This document shows, in pieces, positions 1-6,712 of a stretch of DNA of 13,160 nucleotides (its first letter is position 1; the number at the start of each line of letters is the position of its first letter). This stretch comes from an uncultured Eubacteriales bacterium (GTDB taxonomy: Bacteria; Bacillota; Clostridia; Oscillospirales; CAG-272): positions 1 through 13,160 of the forward strand of contig CAJLXA010000045.1 in the NCBI GenBank assembly GCA_905210485.1, in the 5' to 3' direction. Under the pieces are notes generated by a model, which had not been told where the DNA came from, did not search any database, and saw nothing but the letters and a program-made list of their open reading frames with translations. The translations under genes were made by a program, and so were the position numbers.

Positions 1-372
1 GCCGTGGCGGCCGCCACGGCACAGGGAACGACCGTTATCCGCGGCGCGGCACGCCTACGCCTGAAAGAAAGCGACCGCCTGAAAAGCGTGGCGGCCATGC
101 TGACCGCGCTCAGCGTCCGCGTTTCGGAAACAGAGGACGGCCTTTGTATTACAGGCGGCGTTGTCGGCGGCGGAACGGTATCTTCGGCGGGTGATCACCG
201 CATCGCCATGAGCGCCGCGGTGGCCGCGGCGGCGGCAACCGGTCCCGTTGTGATACAGGGGGCGGAAGCCGTCAGAAAATCTTATCCCGACTTTTTCTCG
301 GATTATCGTACATTATTGTCGGAAAACGGAGGTATGGCATGTCTTACGCTTACGGACGAAATTTCAGTCTGA
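1..372 (+). CDS. aroA: 3-phosphoshikimate 1-carboxyvinyltransferase (EPSP synthase), C-terminal part, 5' end outside window
   Basis: This is the last ~123 residues of EPSP synthase, which transfers the enolpyruvyl group of PEP to shikimate-3-phosphate in the sixth shikimate step (cytoplasm). Family motifs visible in order are LRLKESDR (substrate/catalytic loop), GDHRIAMS (the Asp-His-Arg motif of the second lobe) and the C-terminal KSYPDFF with its conserved Lys. The frame is open from base 1, so the true start lies upstream and the GTG at base 4 is internal. The stop at 370-372 lies inside aroC, a 34-nt overlap in a different frame, which suggests translational coupling. It is the first of six collinear aromatic-amino-acid genes. 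The identification is firm; only the missing 5' part limits it. Confidence 0.96.
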   Translation, partial: AVAAATAQGTTVIRGAARLRLKESDRLKSVAAMLTALSVRVSETEDGLCITGGVVGGGTVSSAGDHRIAMSAAVAAAAATGPVVIQGAEAVRKSYPDFFSDYRTLLSENGGMACLTLTDEISV

Positions 373-1439
373 CCATCGACGGTGGCTCCCATGACCCGGA
401 AATCTGCATGTCGCTTGTCGGGTTTCCCGCGGGAGTAAAGGTCGACCGCGCGGCGCTTTCCGCTTTTATGGCGCGTCGTGCACCGGGTCGGCAGGCATAC
501 AGCACGCCGCGTAAGGAAAGCGACATTCCGCTTTTCCTTTCCGGTCTTACGGCGGACGATACAACCGACGGAACGCCGATCTCCGTTGTAATCCGCAATG
601 AAAATCAACATTCCGGCGATTACCTCGCTTTGGCCGATACGCCGCGCCCCTCGCATGCCGATTACGCCGCCGTTATGAAATACGGCCGGTCGGTCGATCT
701 CCGCGGCGGCGGTCATTTTTCGGGACGACTCACGGCACTGCTCTGCGTTGCCGGTTTTCTTGCGATGTCGTTTCTTAAGCCGCGCGGCGTGGCGGTGTTT
801 GCGCATGCCGCGGCAATCGGCGGGGTTACGGATACGCCGTTTTCTCTGTCGGAAGTCGGCGAAAAAGAGCGCGTACAACTTACAAAAACGGATTTTCCGA
901 CGCTTTCTTCGACTGCGGCTCTCCGCATGAAAGAAACGATAGAGTTTGCGCGCCTCGACGGCGATTCCGTGGGCGGCGTTATCGAATGTGCCGTGACGGG
1001 ACTGCCGGCCGGCCTCGGGGAGCACATGTTTTTTTCGGCAGAGGCGGCCGTCGCGGGGGCGGTATTCGCGGTGCCGGCGGTTAAAGGTATTGAATTCGGC
1101 GCCGGTTTTACCGCCGCGGCTCTCCGCGGCTCGGAAAACAATGACCCCTTTTATACCGACGGCAACCGCGTCCTGATACGTAACAACCGCGCGGGCGGTA
1201 TCCTCGGCGGTATGACGAGCGGCGCGCCCCTTGTATTCCGCACGGCGATCAAACCGACGCCGTCCATTGCCGTTGAACAGGACACCGTGTCGCTTTCACG
1301 TATGGAAAATACGAAAATACGGATTGGCGGCCGGCATGACCCATGCATTGTGCCGCGTGCCGTTCCCGTTATCGAAGCCGCGGCCGCTCTCGCCGTTTGC
1401 GATTTGTTTTTGTCCGCAGAAGGAGAACATCATGAGTGA
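339..1439 (+). CDS. aroC: Chorismate synthase
   Basis: The product (366 aa, normal length) removes phosphate from EPSP to make chorismate, using reduced FMN. Visible signatures are RGGGHFSGRLTA (about residues 121-132; the SGR variant seen in many Clostridia), the PSHADY segment, NNRAGGILGGMTSG in the flavin/substrate region, and the C-terminal GRHDPC motif. The start is ATG 339, eight bases after GGAGG at 328-332; another ATG at 334 is in the aroA frame. The N-terminal GESHG motif of the family reads GGSHD here: the catalytic-type His is kept, while the flanking Glu and Gly are changed. The gene overlaps aroA by 34 nt and pheA by 8 nt. The function assignment is strong; the motif change is noted separately. 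Confidence 0.96.
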   Translation: MSYAYGRNFSLTIDGGSHDPEICMSLVGFPAGVKVDRAALSAFMARRAPGRQAYSTPRKESDIPLFLSGLTADDTTDGTPISVVIRNENQHSGDYLALADTPRPSHADYAAVMKYGRSVDLRGGGHFSGRLTALLCVAGFLAMSFLKPRGVAVFAHAAAIGGVTDTPFSLSEVGEKERVQLTKTDFPTLSSTAALRMKETIEFARLDGDSVGGVIECAVTGLPAGLGEHMFFSAEAAVAGAVFAVPAVKGIEFGAGFTAAALRGSENNDPFYTDGNRVLIRNNRAGGILGGMTSGAPLVFRTAIKPTPSIAVEQDTVSLSRMENTKIRIGGRHDPCIVPRAVPVIEAAAALAVCDLFLSAEGEHHE

Positions 1440-2586
1440 AGTGAAAGACATAGCCGAAATAAGAAAAGAGATTGACGACATCGACCGTTCGCTTGTCGAT
1501 CTTTATAAAAAACGTATGGCGGCGGCCGCCGAGGTGGCGGCATATAAAAAGGAAAATGGACTGCCGATCTTAGACGCATCGCGCGAACGCGCGCTTTTGT
1601 CACGCGTTGCGGAGATGGCAGGCGAACCTTTTGCCGATTCCACGCTGGCTCTCTATACAACGATTCTCGCGTTGTCGCGTTCCTATCAGATGCGCCTTGT
1701 GGGGGGCAAAAGCGCCATTGAAGAAAAGATCCGCAATGCGCTTGCAAAAACGCCGCCCATGTTCCCCGAACGGGCGACCGTTGCCTGTCAGGGCGTGGAG
1801 GGGGCGTATTCGCAGATCGCGACCGAGAAACTGTTTCCGTACCCGGCAATCCGATATTATAAGACGTTTGAAGACGTTTTCACTGCCGTGGAAACCGGCG
1901 AATGTCGGTACGGCGTTCTGCCGATTGAAAACAGTACGGCCGGTTCCGTCAGCAAGGTTTACGATCTGATGACGGCACACCGCTTTTCCATCGTACGTTC
2001 CGTCCGACAGAAAATCGACCACAATCTTCTTTCAAAACCGGGCGTTGCACTTTCCGATATTCACGAAATATACAGCCATGAACAGGCTATCAGCCAGTGC
2101 GGCGCGTTTCTTTCCGGACTCCCGGGCGTGACCGTCACGGCGGTGGCCAATACGGCGGTCGCGGCCAAAATGGTGGCGGAATCGGAACGTACCGATGTGG
2201 CGGCGCTTTCGTCCCGCGCCTGCGCCATGCAGTACGGACTTACCGCCCTGCGCGAATCGGTGCAGGATCAGGGAAACAATTATACGCGGTTTATCTGTCT
2301 GTCAAAAGACACCGAGATTTATCCCGGCGCGGATCGTACAAGCATTATGATGGCGGTTTCCCATCGGCCGGGTTCGCTTTATCAGGTGCTTGCGCGTTTT
2401 TATGCGCTCGGCGTCAATATGACAAAACTGGAATCGCGCCCTATTCCCGACCGCGATTTTGAATTCAAATTTTATTTCGATCTGGATATGCCGATTTATT
2501 CTCCGCGGCTGATCGCTCTCCTTTCGGAACTGGAGAAAGAGGCGGAGGATTTCCGCTATCTCGGCACATATCACGAAACGGTGTAG
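1432..2586 (+). CDS. pheA: Bifunctional chorismate mutase / prephenate dehydratase (P-protein) with ACT domain
   Basis: This 384-aa enzyme turns chorismate into prephenate and then phenylpyruvate, the committed route to phenylalanine. Domain 1 (about 1-90) is an AroQ-type chorismate mutase helix bundle with Arg11, Arg28, Lys39, Asp48 and Glu52 at the expected active-site positions. Domain 2 (about 113-290) is prephenate dehydratase with GAYSQIA, LPIENSTAGSV, YSHEQAISQC and the catalytic NYTRF motif. Domain 3 (about 301-380) is an ACT domain with PGSLYQVL and ESRP, the usual phenylalanine-binding signature, so feedback inhibition by Phe is expected. The start is ATG 1432, nine bases after AGGAG, overlapping the aroC stop by 8 nt. 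An in-frame upstream start at 1231 would lie inside aroC and is rejected. Confidence 0.97.
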   Translation: MSEVKDIAEIRKEIDDIDRSLVDLYKKRMAAAAEVAAYKKENGLPILDASRERALLSRVAEMAGEPFADSTLALYTTILALSRSYQMRLVGGKSAIEEKIRNALAKTPPMFPERATVACQGVEGAYSQIATEKLFPYPAIRYYKTFEDVFTAVETGECRYGVLPIENSTAGSVSKVYDLMTAHRFSIVRSVRQKIDHNLLSKPGVALSDIHEIYSHEQAISQCGAFLSGLPGVTVTAVANTAVAAKMVAESERTDVAALSSRACAMQYGLTALRESVQDQGNNYTRFICLSKDTEIYPGADRTSIMMAVSHRPGSLYQVLARFYALGVNMTKLESRPIPDRDFEFKFYFDLDMPIYSPRLIALLSELEKEAEDFRYLGTYHETV

Positions 2587-2595
2587 GAGGTATAT

Positions 2596-3837
2596 ATGCT
2601 GACAGGATATAAAAATCTCACCTGCGGGCTGATCGGGAAAACGCTGGGGCACAGTTTTTCTCCGATCATTCACGGAAAACTGGCCGATTACGCCTATAAC
2701 CTCTATCCGATGGAGGAAGAAGCCGTTCTGCCTTTCTTGCAAAGCGACGCTTTTTCCGGACTCAATGTCACCATTCCGTATAAACAGACGGTGATTCCCG
2801 CGCTTTCCGCCATGTCCCCCGCCGCGAAGCGTATCGGCGCGGTCAATACAATTGTCCGGCGCGACGGCGGACTTTACGGCGACAATACCGATTACAGCGG
2901 CTTTCTTTATATGCTCCGCCGTACGGGCGTTTCGGTCAAAGGGAAAAAGGCATTGGTATTCGGGAGCGGAGGCGCCTCGAAAACGGCGGTGGCCGTTCTG
3001 TGCGACGAGGGGGCGACCCCGGTCGTTGTCGTTTCCCGTTCGGGGGAAGACAATTACGGCAATCTTGAACGTCATGCGGACGCCGCGGTTCTCGTCAATG
3101 CCACGCCGGTCGGCATGTATCCGCATAACGGGGATACTCTGGTTTCTCTCAATCTATTTCCGCACTGCGAAGCGGTTCTGGATCTGATATACAATCCTGC
3201 CGCCACACGATTGATATACGACGCCAAAACAAAGCATATTCCTTGCGAAAACGGTCTTTCCATGCTTGTGGCGCAGGCCAAAGCGGCAGCGGAACTGTTT
3301 ACGGATGAAAAAATTCCGGATGCCGAGACCGAAAAAATTCTGGCGCAGGTACGCGGAGAAAAAGAAAATATTCTGTTGCTCGGTATGCCCGGATGCGGAA
3401 AATCGACGATCGGCCGCCGTCTTTCCGAGCGGCTCGGCCGTCCCTTCTTTGATACGGATGCCGAAGTGGTGAAACTGGCAGGGAAGCCGATTCCCGAAAT
3501 TTTCCGCGAAGACGGAAAAGAAGTTTTTCGCCGTTTTGAACATGAGGCGGTGAAAATCTGCGGCGCGAAGACCGGCGCTGTCATCGCAACGGGGGGCGGC
3601 GTCGTTACCCGTCCGGAAAACGAGTATTACCTGCGGCAGAACGGAAAAACGGTTTTTCTTGCCCGTGATATTGCCACGCTTTCCCGTGACGGCCGCCCGC
3701 TTTCCGAAAACGGCGACCTTATGTTGATGTATCGGAACCGTCTGCCTTTGTATCGCCGTTTTTCCGATCTTGAAGTGCCGGTAGGCGGCGACCCCGATAC
3801 AACGGCATCGAGAATTGAGGAGGCATGGAAAAAATGA
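2596..3837 (+). CDS. aroE-aroK: Fused shikimate dehydrogenase / shikimate kinase
   Basis: A single 413-aa frame carries two consecutive shikimate enzymes. Residues ~1-250 are AroE: LGHSFSP (shikimate-binding serines), NVTIPYK with catalytic Lys63, GAVNT, GDNTDY with catalytic Asp99, the NADP-site loop GSGGASKTA and NATPVGMYP. Residues ~255-413 are AroK: the P-loop GMPGCGKST (263-271), DTD (286-288), RRFE, the ATGGG shikimate motif and the lid DGRPLS with Arg367. The enzyme would reduce 3-dehydroshikimate to shikimate and phosphorylate it, handing on the intermediate within one chain. The start is ATG 2596 after AGGAGG (2585-2590); it lies 9 nt beyond the pheA stop. The stop overlaps the aroQ start as ATGA. 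Both catalytic sets look complete, so this is a working fusion and not a frameshift artefact. Confidence 0.95.
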   Translation: MLTGYKNLTCGLIGKTLGHSFSPIIHGKLADYAYNLYPMEEEAVLPFLQSDAFSGLNVTIPYKQTVIPALSAMSPAAKRIGAVNTIVRRDGGLYGDNTDYSGFLYMLRRTGVSVKGKKALVFGSGGASKTAVAVLCDEGATPVVVVSRSGEDNYGNLERHADAAVLVNATPVGMYPHNGDTLVSLNLFPHCEAVLDLIYNPAATRLIYDAKTKHIPCENGLSMLVAQAKAAAELFTDEKIPDAETEKILAQVRGEKENILLLGMPGCGKSTIGRRLSERLGRPFFDTDAEVVKLAGKPIPEIFREDGKEVFRRFEHEAVKICGAKTGAVIATGGGVVTRPENEYYLRQNGKTVFLARDIATLSRDGRPLSENGDLMLMYRNRLPLYRRFSDLEVPVGGDPDTTASRIEEAWKK

Positions 3838-4277
3838 AAATATTGCTGATCAACGGCCCGAATCTGAATATGCTCGGTATTCGTGAACCGGGCGTTTACG
3901 GTAAAGAGGATTACGCCACGCTGTGCGACTACTGCCGCGCGGCGGCCGCGGAAGCAGGCGCGGAACTGACATTGTATCAGTCGAATCATGAAGGCGACAT
4001 TGTGGATACAATACAGGCCGCATACGGCGTTTATGACGGTATTGTCATCAATCCCGCCGCGTATACGCATACCAGCGTGGCGATTGCCGACGCGCTGAAA
4101 GCCGTTGCCATTCCGACGATAGAAGTGCATATTTCCGATATCACGAAACGCGAGGCTTTCCGCCGCCATTCCTACGTCAGTCCCGTCGCGGTCAGGACGT
4201 ATATGGGACTCGGTTTCCGCGGTTATCGGGAAGCGATTTTTTCACTGGTAAAGTATCTTAACGAAGGAGAAATATAA
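3834..4277 (+). CDS. aroQ: 3-dehydroquinate dehydratase, type II
   Basis: This 147-aa protein is the small dodecameric type II dehydroquinase, which makes 3-dehydroshikimate from dehydroquinate. The family motifs are all present: INGPNLNMLG (7-15), VYG with the catalytic Tyr22, YQSNHEG, INPAAYTHTS (73-81), EVHISDI with the catalytic His99, and HSYVSPVA. I place the start at ATG 3834 and not at the in-frame ATG 3825: the ribosome site GAGGAGG (3817-3823) is 10 nt from 3834 but only 1 nt from 3825, and 3834 gives the typical MKILLINGPN N-terminus. That start forms an ATGA overlap with the aroE-aroK stop, typical of coupled translation. It supplies the substrate for the upstream fusion enzyme. 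Confidence 0.97.
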   Translation: MKILLINGPNLNMLGIREPGVYGKEDYATLCDYCRAAAAEAGAELTLYQSNHEGDIVDTIQAAYGVYDGIVINPAAYTHTSVAIADALKAVAIPTIEVHISDITKREAFRRHSYVSPVAVRTYMGLGFRGYREAIFSLVKYLNEGEI

Positions 4278-4278
4278 T

Positions 4279-5307
4279 ATGTCCATGAATTTTATCCGCA
4301 AACTGCCGATTCCGATGGAGGTAAAAGAGCAGTATCCGCTTTCGGAAGAAGCGGCGCGTGCAAAAAAAGAAGCCGACCGGGAATTGGCCGCGATTTTTAC
4401 CGGGGAATCCGATAAGAAAGTGCTTCTGATCGGCCCGTGTTCCGCCGACCGCGAAGATGCCGTTCTCGCGTACGCCGAAAAACTTTCCCGCCTTTCGGAA
4501 GAAGTAAAAGACAAACTCATGCTGGTCATGCGCGTATACACCAATAAACCGCGTACAACGGGCGACGGATATAAAGGCATGTTGCATCAGCCGGATCCCA
4601 ACGGACTCCCCGATCCGTTTAAAGGGATTCTTGCTATCAGAGAACTGCACACGCGCGTCCTGACCGATTACAGGATCACGACGGCCGACGAAATGCTGTA
4701 TCCGACGGATTTCCGTTACCTTTCCGATCTGGTGTCCTATGTGGCGATCGGCGCCCGTTCCGTGGAAAACCAGGAGCATCGTCTCACCGCCAGCGGTATT
4801 GACGTTCCCGTCGGCATGAAAAACCCCACGGGCGGCGACCTTTCGGTCATGATGAACTCCATTACGGCGGGGCAGCATGCGCACAGTTTTATTTACCGTG
4901 GCTGGCAGGTGGAGACATCGGGAAATCCCATGACGCACGCAATTCTTCGCGGTTATGTCAATAAGCATGGCGAGAGCCTGCCGAATTATCACTATGAGGA
5001 TCTCGAACTTCTGTCCAATCTGTATGCAAAGGCCAATCTGAAAAACCCGGCGCTTATCGTGGATACCAATCATGCGAACTCCGGGAAAAAATACCTTGAA
5101 CAGCCCAGAATTGTAAAGGAAGTTTTACATTCCGCACGTCATAATGCCGATATTGCAAAACTTCTCAAAGGCTTCATGATTGAAAGTTATCTTGAGGACG
5201 GTAACCAGAAACCGGGAGAGGGTGTATTCGGAAAATCCATCACCGACCCCTGCCTTGGCTGGGAAAAGACCGAAAAACTGGTTCTCGGAATCGCCGATCT
5301 TCTGTAA
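4279..5307 (+). CDS. aroF: 3-deoxy-7-phosphoheptulonate (DAHP) synthase, class I AroF/AroG type
   Basis: This 342-aa enzyme condenses PEP and erythrose-4-phosphate to DAHP, the first shikimate step and its main control point. Visible motifs are GPCSADRED (52-60, with metal-ligand Cys54), RVYTNKPRTTGDGYKG, GARSVENQEHR, GMKNPTGGD, VDTNHANSGK with metal-ligand His265, IESYLEDGNQ with Glu302, and SITDPCLGW with Asp323. The set and length match the class I alpha (AroG-like) enzymes of E. coli, which are feedback-inhibited by single aromatic amino acids; which amino acid acts here cannot be read from the sequence. The start is ATG 4279, 1 nt after the aroQ stop, with GGAG at 4266-4269. It is the last gene of the aromatic operon and is followed at once by a terminator. 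Confidence 0.96.
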   Translation: MSMNFIRKLPIPMEVKEQYPLSEEAARAKKEADRELAAIFTGESDKKVLLIGPCSADREDAVLAYAEKLSRLSEEVKDKLMLVMRVYTNKPRTTGDGYKGMLHQPDPNGLPDPFKGILAIRELHTRVLTDYRITTADEMLYPTDFRYLSDLVSYVAIGARSVENQEHRLTASGIDVPVGMKNPTGGDLSVMMNSITAGQHAHSFIYRGWQVETSGNPMTHAILRGYVNKHGESLPNYHYEDLELLSNLYAKANLKNPALIVDTNHANSGKKYLEQPRIVKEVLHSARHNADIAKLLKGFMIESYLEDGNQKPGEGVFGKSITDPCLGWEKTEKLVLGIADLL

Positions 5308-5313
5308 ATTCAG

Positions 5314-5345
5314 AAAAAGCGGAGCATATACGGCTCCGCTTTTTT
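5314..5345 (+). terminator. Rho-independent terminator of the aromatic operon
   Basis: AGCGGAGC (5318-5325) and GCTCCGCT (5333-5340) form a perfect 8-bp stem with a 7-nt loop. The stem is extended by A/T pairs and followed by a T run. It begins 7 nt after the aroF stop, so it ends the aro transcript before the methionine-transport leader. Confidence 0.93.
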
Positions 5346-5415
5346 ATGTCCGATGTTACAGAAAACGTTCCGATAAACGACGGTTATTCGGTCAATGTCA
5401 TAAAAAATCAAAAAA

Positions 5416-5448
5416 GGTCTTGACAAAAGACCGTGTATATGCTATCAT
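5416..5448 (+). promoter_or_regulatory. Strong sigma-A promoter of the leader/met transport operon
   Basis: TTGACA (5420-5425) and TATCAT (5443-5448) are separated by exactly 17 bp, and a TG one base upstream of the -10 makes it an extended -10 promoter. The -35 lies inside a short inverted repeat, GGTCTT (5416-5421) / AAGACC (5427-5432) with a 5-nt centre, which may be a regulator contact. Expected transcription start is near 5455. No other plausible promoter lies between the aro terminator and the leader ORF. Confidence 0.85.
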
Positions 5449-5450
5449 GA

Positions 5451-5471
5451 TACCAACCTGTTCGGTAGGTA
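5451..5471 (+). promoter_or_regulatory. Dyad operator overlapping the transcription start
   Basis: The two half sites TACCNACC and GGTNGGTA flank a 5-nt centre, giving 7 matched pairs in 8 arm positions, starting 3 bp after the -10 element. The position fits a repressor that blocks the promoter. The shape resembles operators of dimeric TetR-like or Rrf2/CymR-like regulators, but no regulator gene is in the window, so the binding protein is unknown. Confidence 0.6.
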
Positions 5472-5494
5472 ATTTGCAAAAAAGGAGATCGACT

Positions 5495-5602
5495 ATGAAA
5501 AACATTTGCATGATGATGGAAATGTGCTGCATGGGTCGCATGTATATGTGCCATGCTTGTTTTTCGGCGTGTTCTCCATCGAAAGCAACTTACGGTCGGT
5601 AA
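5495..5602 (+). CDS. Met/Cys-rich leader peptide (35 aa) upstream of the met transporter
   Basis: A 35-codon ORF starts at ATG 5495 behind a good ribosome site (AAAGGAG, 5481-5487). It carries 8 Met and 6 Cys residues, nearly all in the first 26 positions, including MMM (6-8) and CC (11-12). Such composition is not that of a structural protein. It matches the logic of amino-acid leader peptides, where ribosome speed over regulatory codons controls a downstream terminator. Its last codons overlap a sequence, CGGTC (5593-5597), that can pair with GACCG (5625-5629) in the 5' arm of the following terminator hairpin. The next real genes encode a methionine importer. I infer that it senses charged tRNA-Met and/or tRNA-Cys, that is, sulfur amino-acid supply. 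No named family is recognised. Confidence 0.72.
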   Translation: MKNICMMMEMCCMGRMYMCHACFSACSPSKATYGR

Positions 5603-5625
5603 TGATTTGCCGCATTCCGCTTTTG

Positions 5626-5660
5626 ACCGGGAACTCCGTCGAGAGTCCCGGTATTTTTAT
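5626..5660 (+). terminator. Attenuator-type terminator after the leader peptide
   Basis: ACCGGGA (5626-5632) pairs with TCCCGGT (5646-5652), and an inner CTC/GAG helix closes a CGTC loop. A T-rich tail (ATTTTTATTTAT) follows. It lies 23 nt after the leader-peptide stop and before metQ. Its 5' arm can alternatively pair with the end of the leader ORF, as expected for an attenuator. Confidence 0.78.
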
Positions 5661-5679
5661 TTATCAGGAGGAATTGCCC

Positions 5680-5736
5680 GTGAATCGCTACTTTGAATCG
5701 CTTGTCCGACAGAATTATCGCTATGGGCGAATGTGA
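5680..5736 (+). CDS. Second mini-ORF (18 aa) between attenuator and metQ
   Basis: GTG 5680 lies 8 nt after a perfect AGGAGG (5666-5671) and opens an 18-codon frame ending in Arg-Tyr-Gly-Arg-Met before TGA. The ribosome site is as good as any in the window, so translation is likely on read-through transcripts. The product is basic and aromatic (three Arg-flanked Tyr/Phe residues) and its end resembles the Tyr-Gly-Arg end of the first leader peptide. It could be a second leader peptide (its final sense codon is Met) or a small functional peptide. I do not recognise it. Confidence 0.45.
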   Translation: MNRYFESLVRQNYRYGRM

Positions 5737-5773
5737 CGTAATCCGGCCTTTTCATTGATCTGCACGAAAAAAA

Positions 5774-5808
5774 CCGACAAAACATATCTATATGAATATA
5801 ATTATAAT
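5774..5808 (+). promoter_or_regulatory. Possible secondary promoter directly before metQ
   Basis: CCGACA (5774-5779; four of six -35 consensus bases) is 17 bp from a perfect TATAAT (5797-5802), and a second TATAAT abuts it at 5803-5808. A start near 5809 would leave a leader of about 18 nt that still contains the metQ ribosome site GAAAGGTG (5812-5819). It could give attenuator-independent expression, but the AT-rich setting makes chance matches easy. Confidence 0.4.
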
Positions 5809-5826
5809 GACGAAAGGTGAAAAAAC

Positions 5827-6702
5827 ATGAAAAAGATATTTGTCACATTGCTTACGCTTCTTGCGCTTACGCTTTCCCTCTTTGCTTTCGCCGGTTGCGG
5901 CGATTCCGCAATCACGATCGCTGTTCCGAACGACACCACAAACGAAGCCCGCGCGCTTTTGTTGCTGCAGGATAACGGCATCATCAAACTCCGTGAAGGC
6001 GCCGGCATTACCGCCACCGTCCGGGATATTGTCGACAATCCCTACGGCATCAAGTTCAAAGAGGTGGAGGCGGCTCAGATCCCGAATATCCGCCGCGACG
6101 TGGACTATGCCATCATCAACAATAACTACGCTTTGCCCGCAGGTCTGAATCCTGTGCGGGATTCGCTTCTTATCGAGGGCTCTTCTGCCGTATATGCCAA
6201 CATTCTTGCCGTCAAGGAAGGCCGTGAAAACGAACCGAAGATCAAAGCGCTGAAAGCCGCGCTTGAAAGTCAGGCGGTCGCCGACTATATCACGTCGGCT
6301 TACGACGGTTCCGTTGTCAGCACCGTGGAGAATCCCGGCGACGGATATGACGCTACCGTTGATTATGCCGCTCTGAACGGCGTAACCGTAACGGTGGCTG
6401 CTTCTCCGAATCCTCATGCGGAGATTCTCGCAATTGCAAAAGACATTCTGGCCGCCAAGGGCATTACGCTGGTTATCCGGGAATTCACCGATTATGTACA
6501 GCCGAACGAGGTAGTGGAATCCGGCGATATTGATGCAAACTATTTCCAGCATAAGCCGTATCTCGACAATTTCAATGAAGAAAAAGGAACGCATGTCGTC
6601 TCGATCGCCGCTATCCATGTGGAACCGATGGGACTTTACGGCGGAAAGCAGACGTCGCTTGACGCGCTGAAGAAATCTTCGGGATCCGAATCGAATAAAT
6701 AA
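5827..6702 (+). CDS. metQ: Methionine ABC transporter substrate-binding lipoprotein, circularly permuted MetQ/NlpA
   Basis: A 291-aa lipoprotein with a signal peptide (1-23) and lipobox FAGC (Cys24). It should capture methionine outside the membrane and feed MetN/MetI. All NlpA/MetQ blocks are present but in swapped order. Residues 29-110 are the second lobe (IAVPNDTTNEARALLLL, KEVEAAQIP, INNNYALPAGLNP), and 111-160 are the usual C-terminal part of the family. Residues ~161-185 are a novel linker rich in Gly/Asp. Residues 186-281 are the usual N-terminal half (ASPNPHAEIL, FTDYVQPNE, DIDANYFQHKPYLDNFN, HVEPMGLYGGK, SLDALK). In ordinary MetQ, SLDEL runs straight into the IAxPND block; here that joint is cut and forms the new termini, and the old termini are joined. 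The frame is continuous and both halves look well conserved. RBS GAAAGGTG is at 5812-5819. A hairpin separates it from metN. Confidence 0.93.
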   Translation: MKKIFVTLLTLLALTLSLFAFAGCGDSAITIAVPNDTTNEARALLLLQDNGIIKLREGAGITATVRDIVDNPYGIKFKEVEAAQIPNIRRDVDYAIINNNYALPAGLNPVRDSLLIEGSSAVYANILAVKEGRENEPKIKALKAALESQAVADYITSAYDGSVVSTVENPGDGYDATVDYAALNGVTVTVAASPNPHAEILAIAKDILAAKGITLVIREFTDYVQPNEVVESGDIDANYFQHKPYLDNFNEEKGTHVVSIAAIHVEPMGLYGGKQTSLDALKKSSGSESNK

Positions 6703-6712
6703 TACGGAAAGG

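Noticed and set aside
3825..3836. Upstream ATG at 3825 as the aroQ start
   Set aside because: Only one base separates it from the GAGGAGG site; ATG 3834 has proper spacing and the conserved N-terminus.
5449..5826. S-box (SAM) riboswitch or T-box ahead of metQ
   Set aside because: None of the conserved core sequence of either element is present; a peptide-coding attenuator fits better.
5827..6702. MetQ as a truncated or frameshifted pseudogene
   Set aside because: Both halves are complete, the frame is continuous, the signal peptide is intact and the linker is in frame; the block order, not the content, is abnormal.
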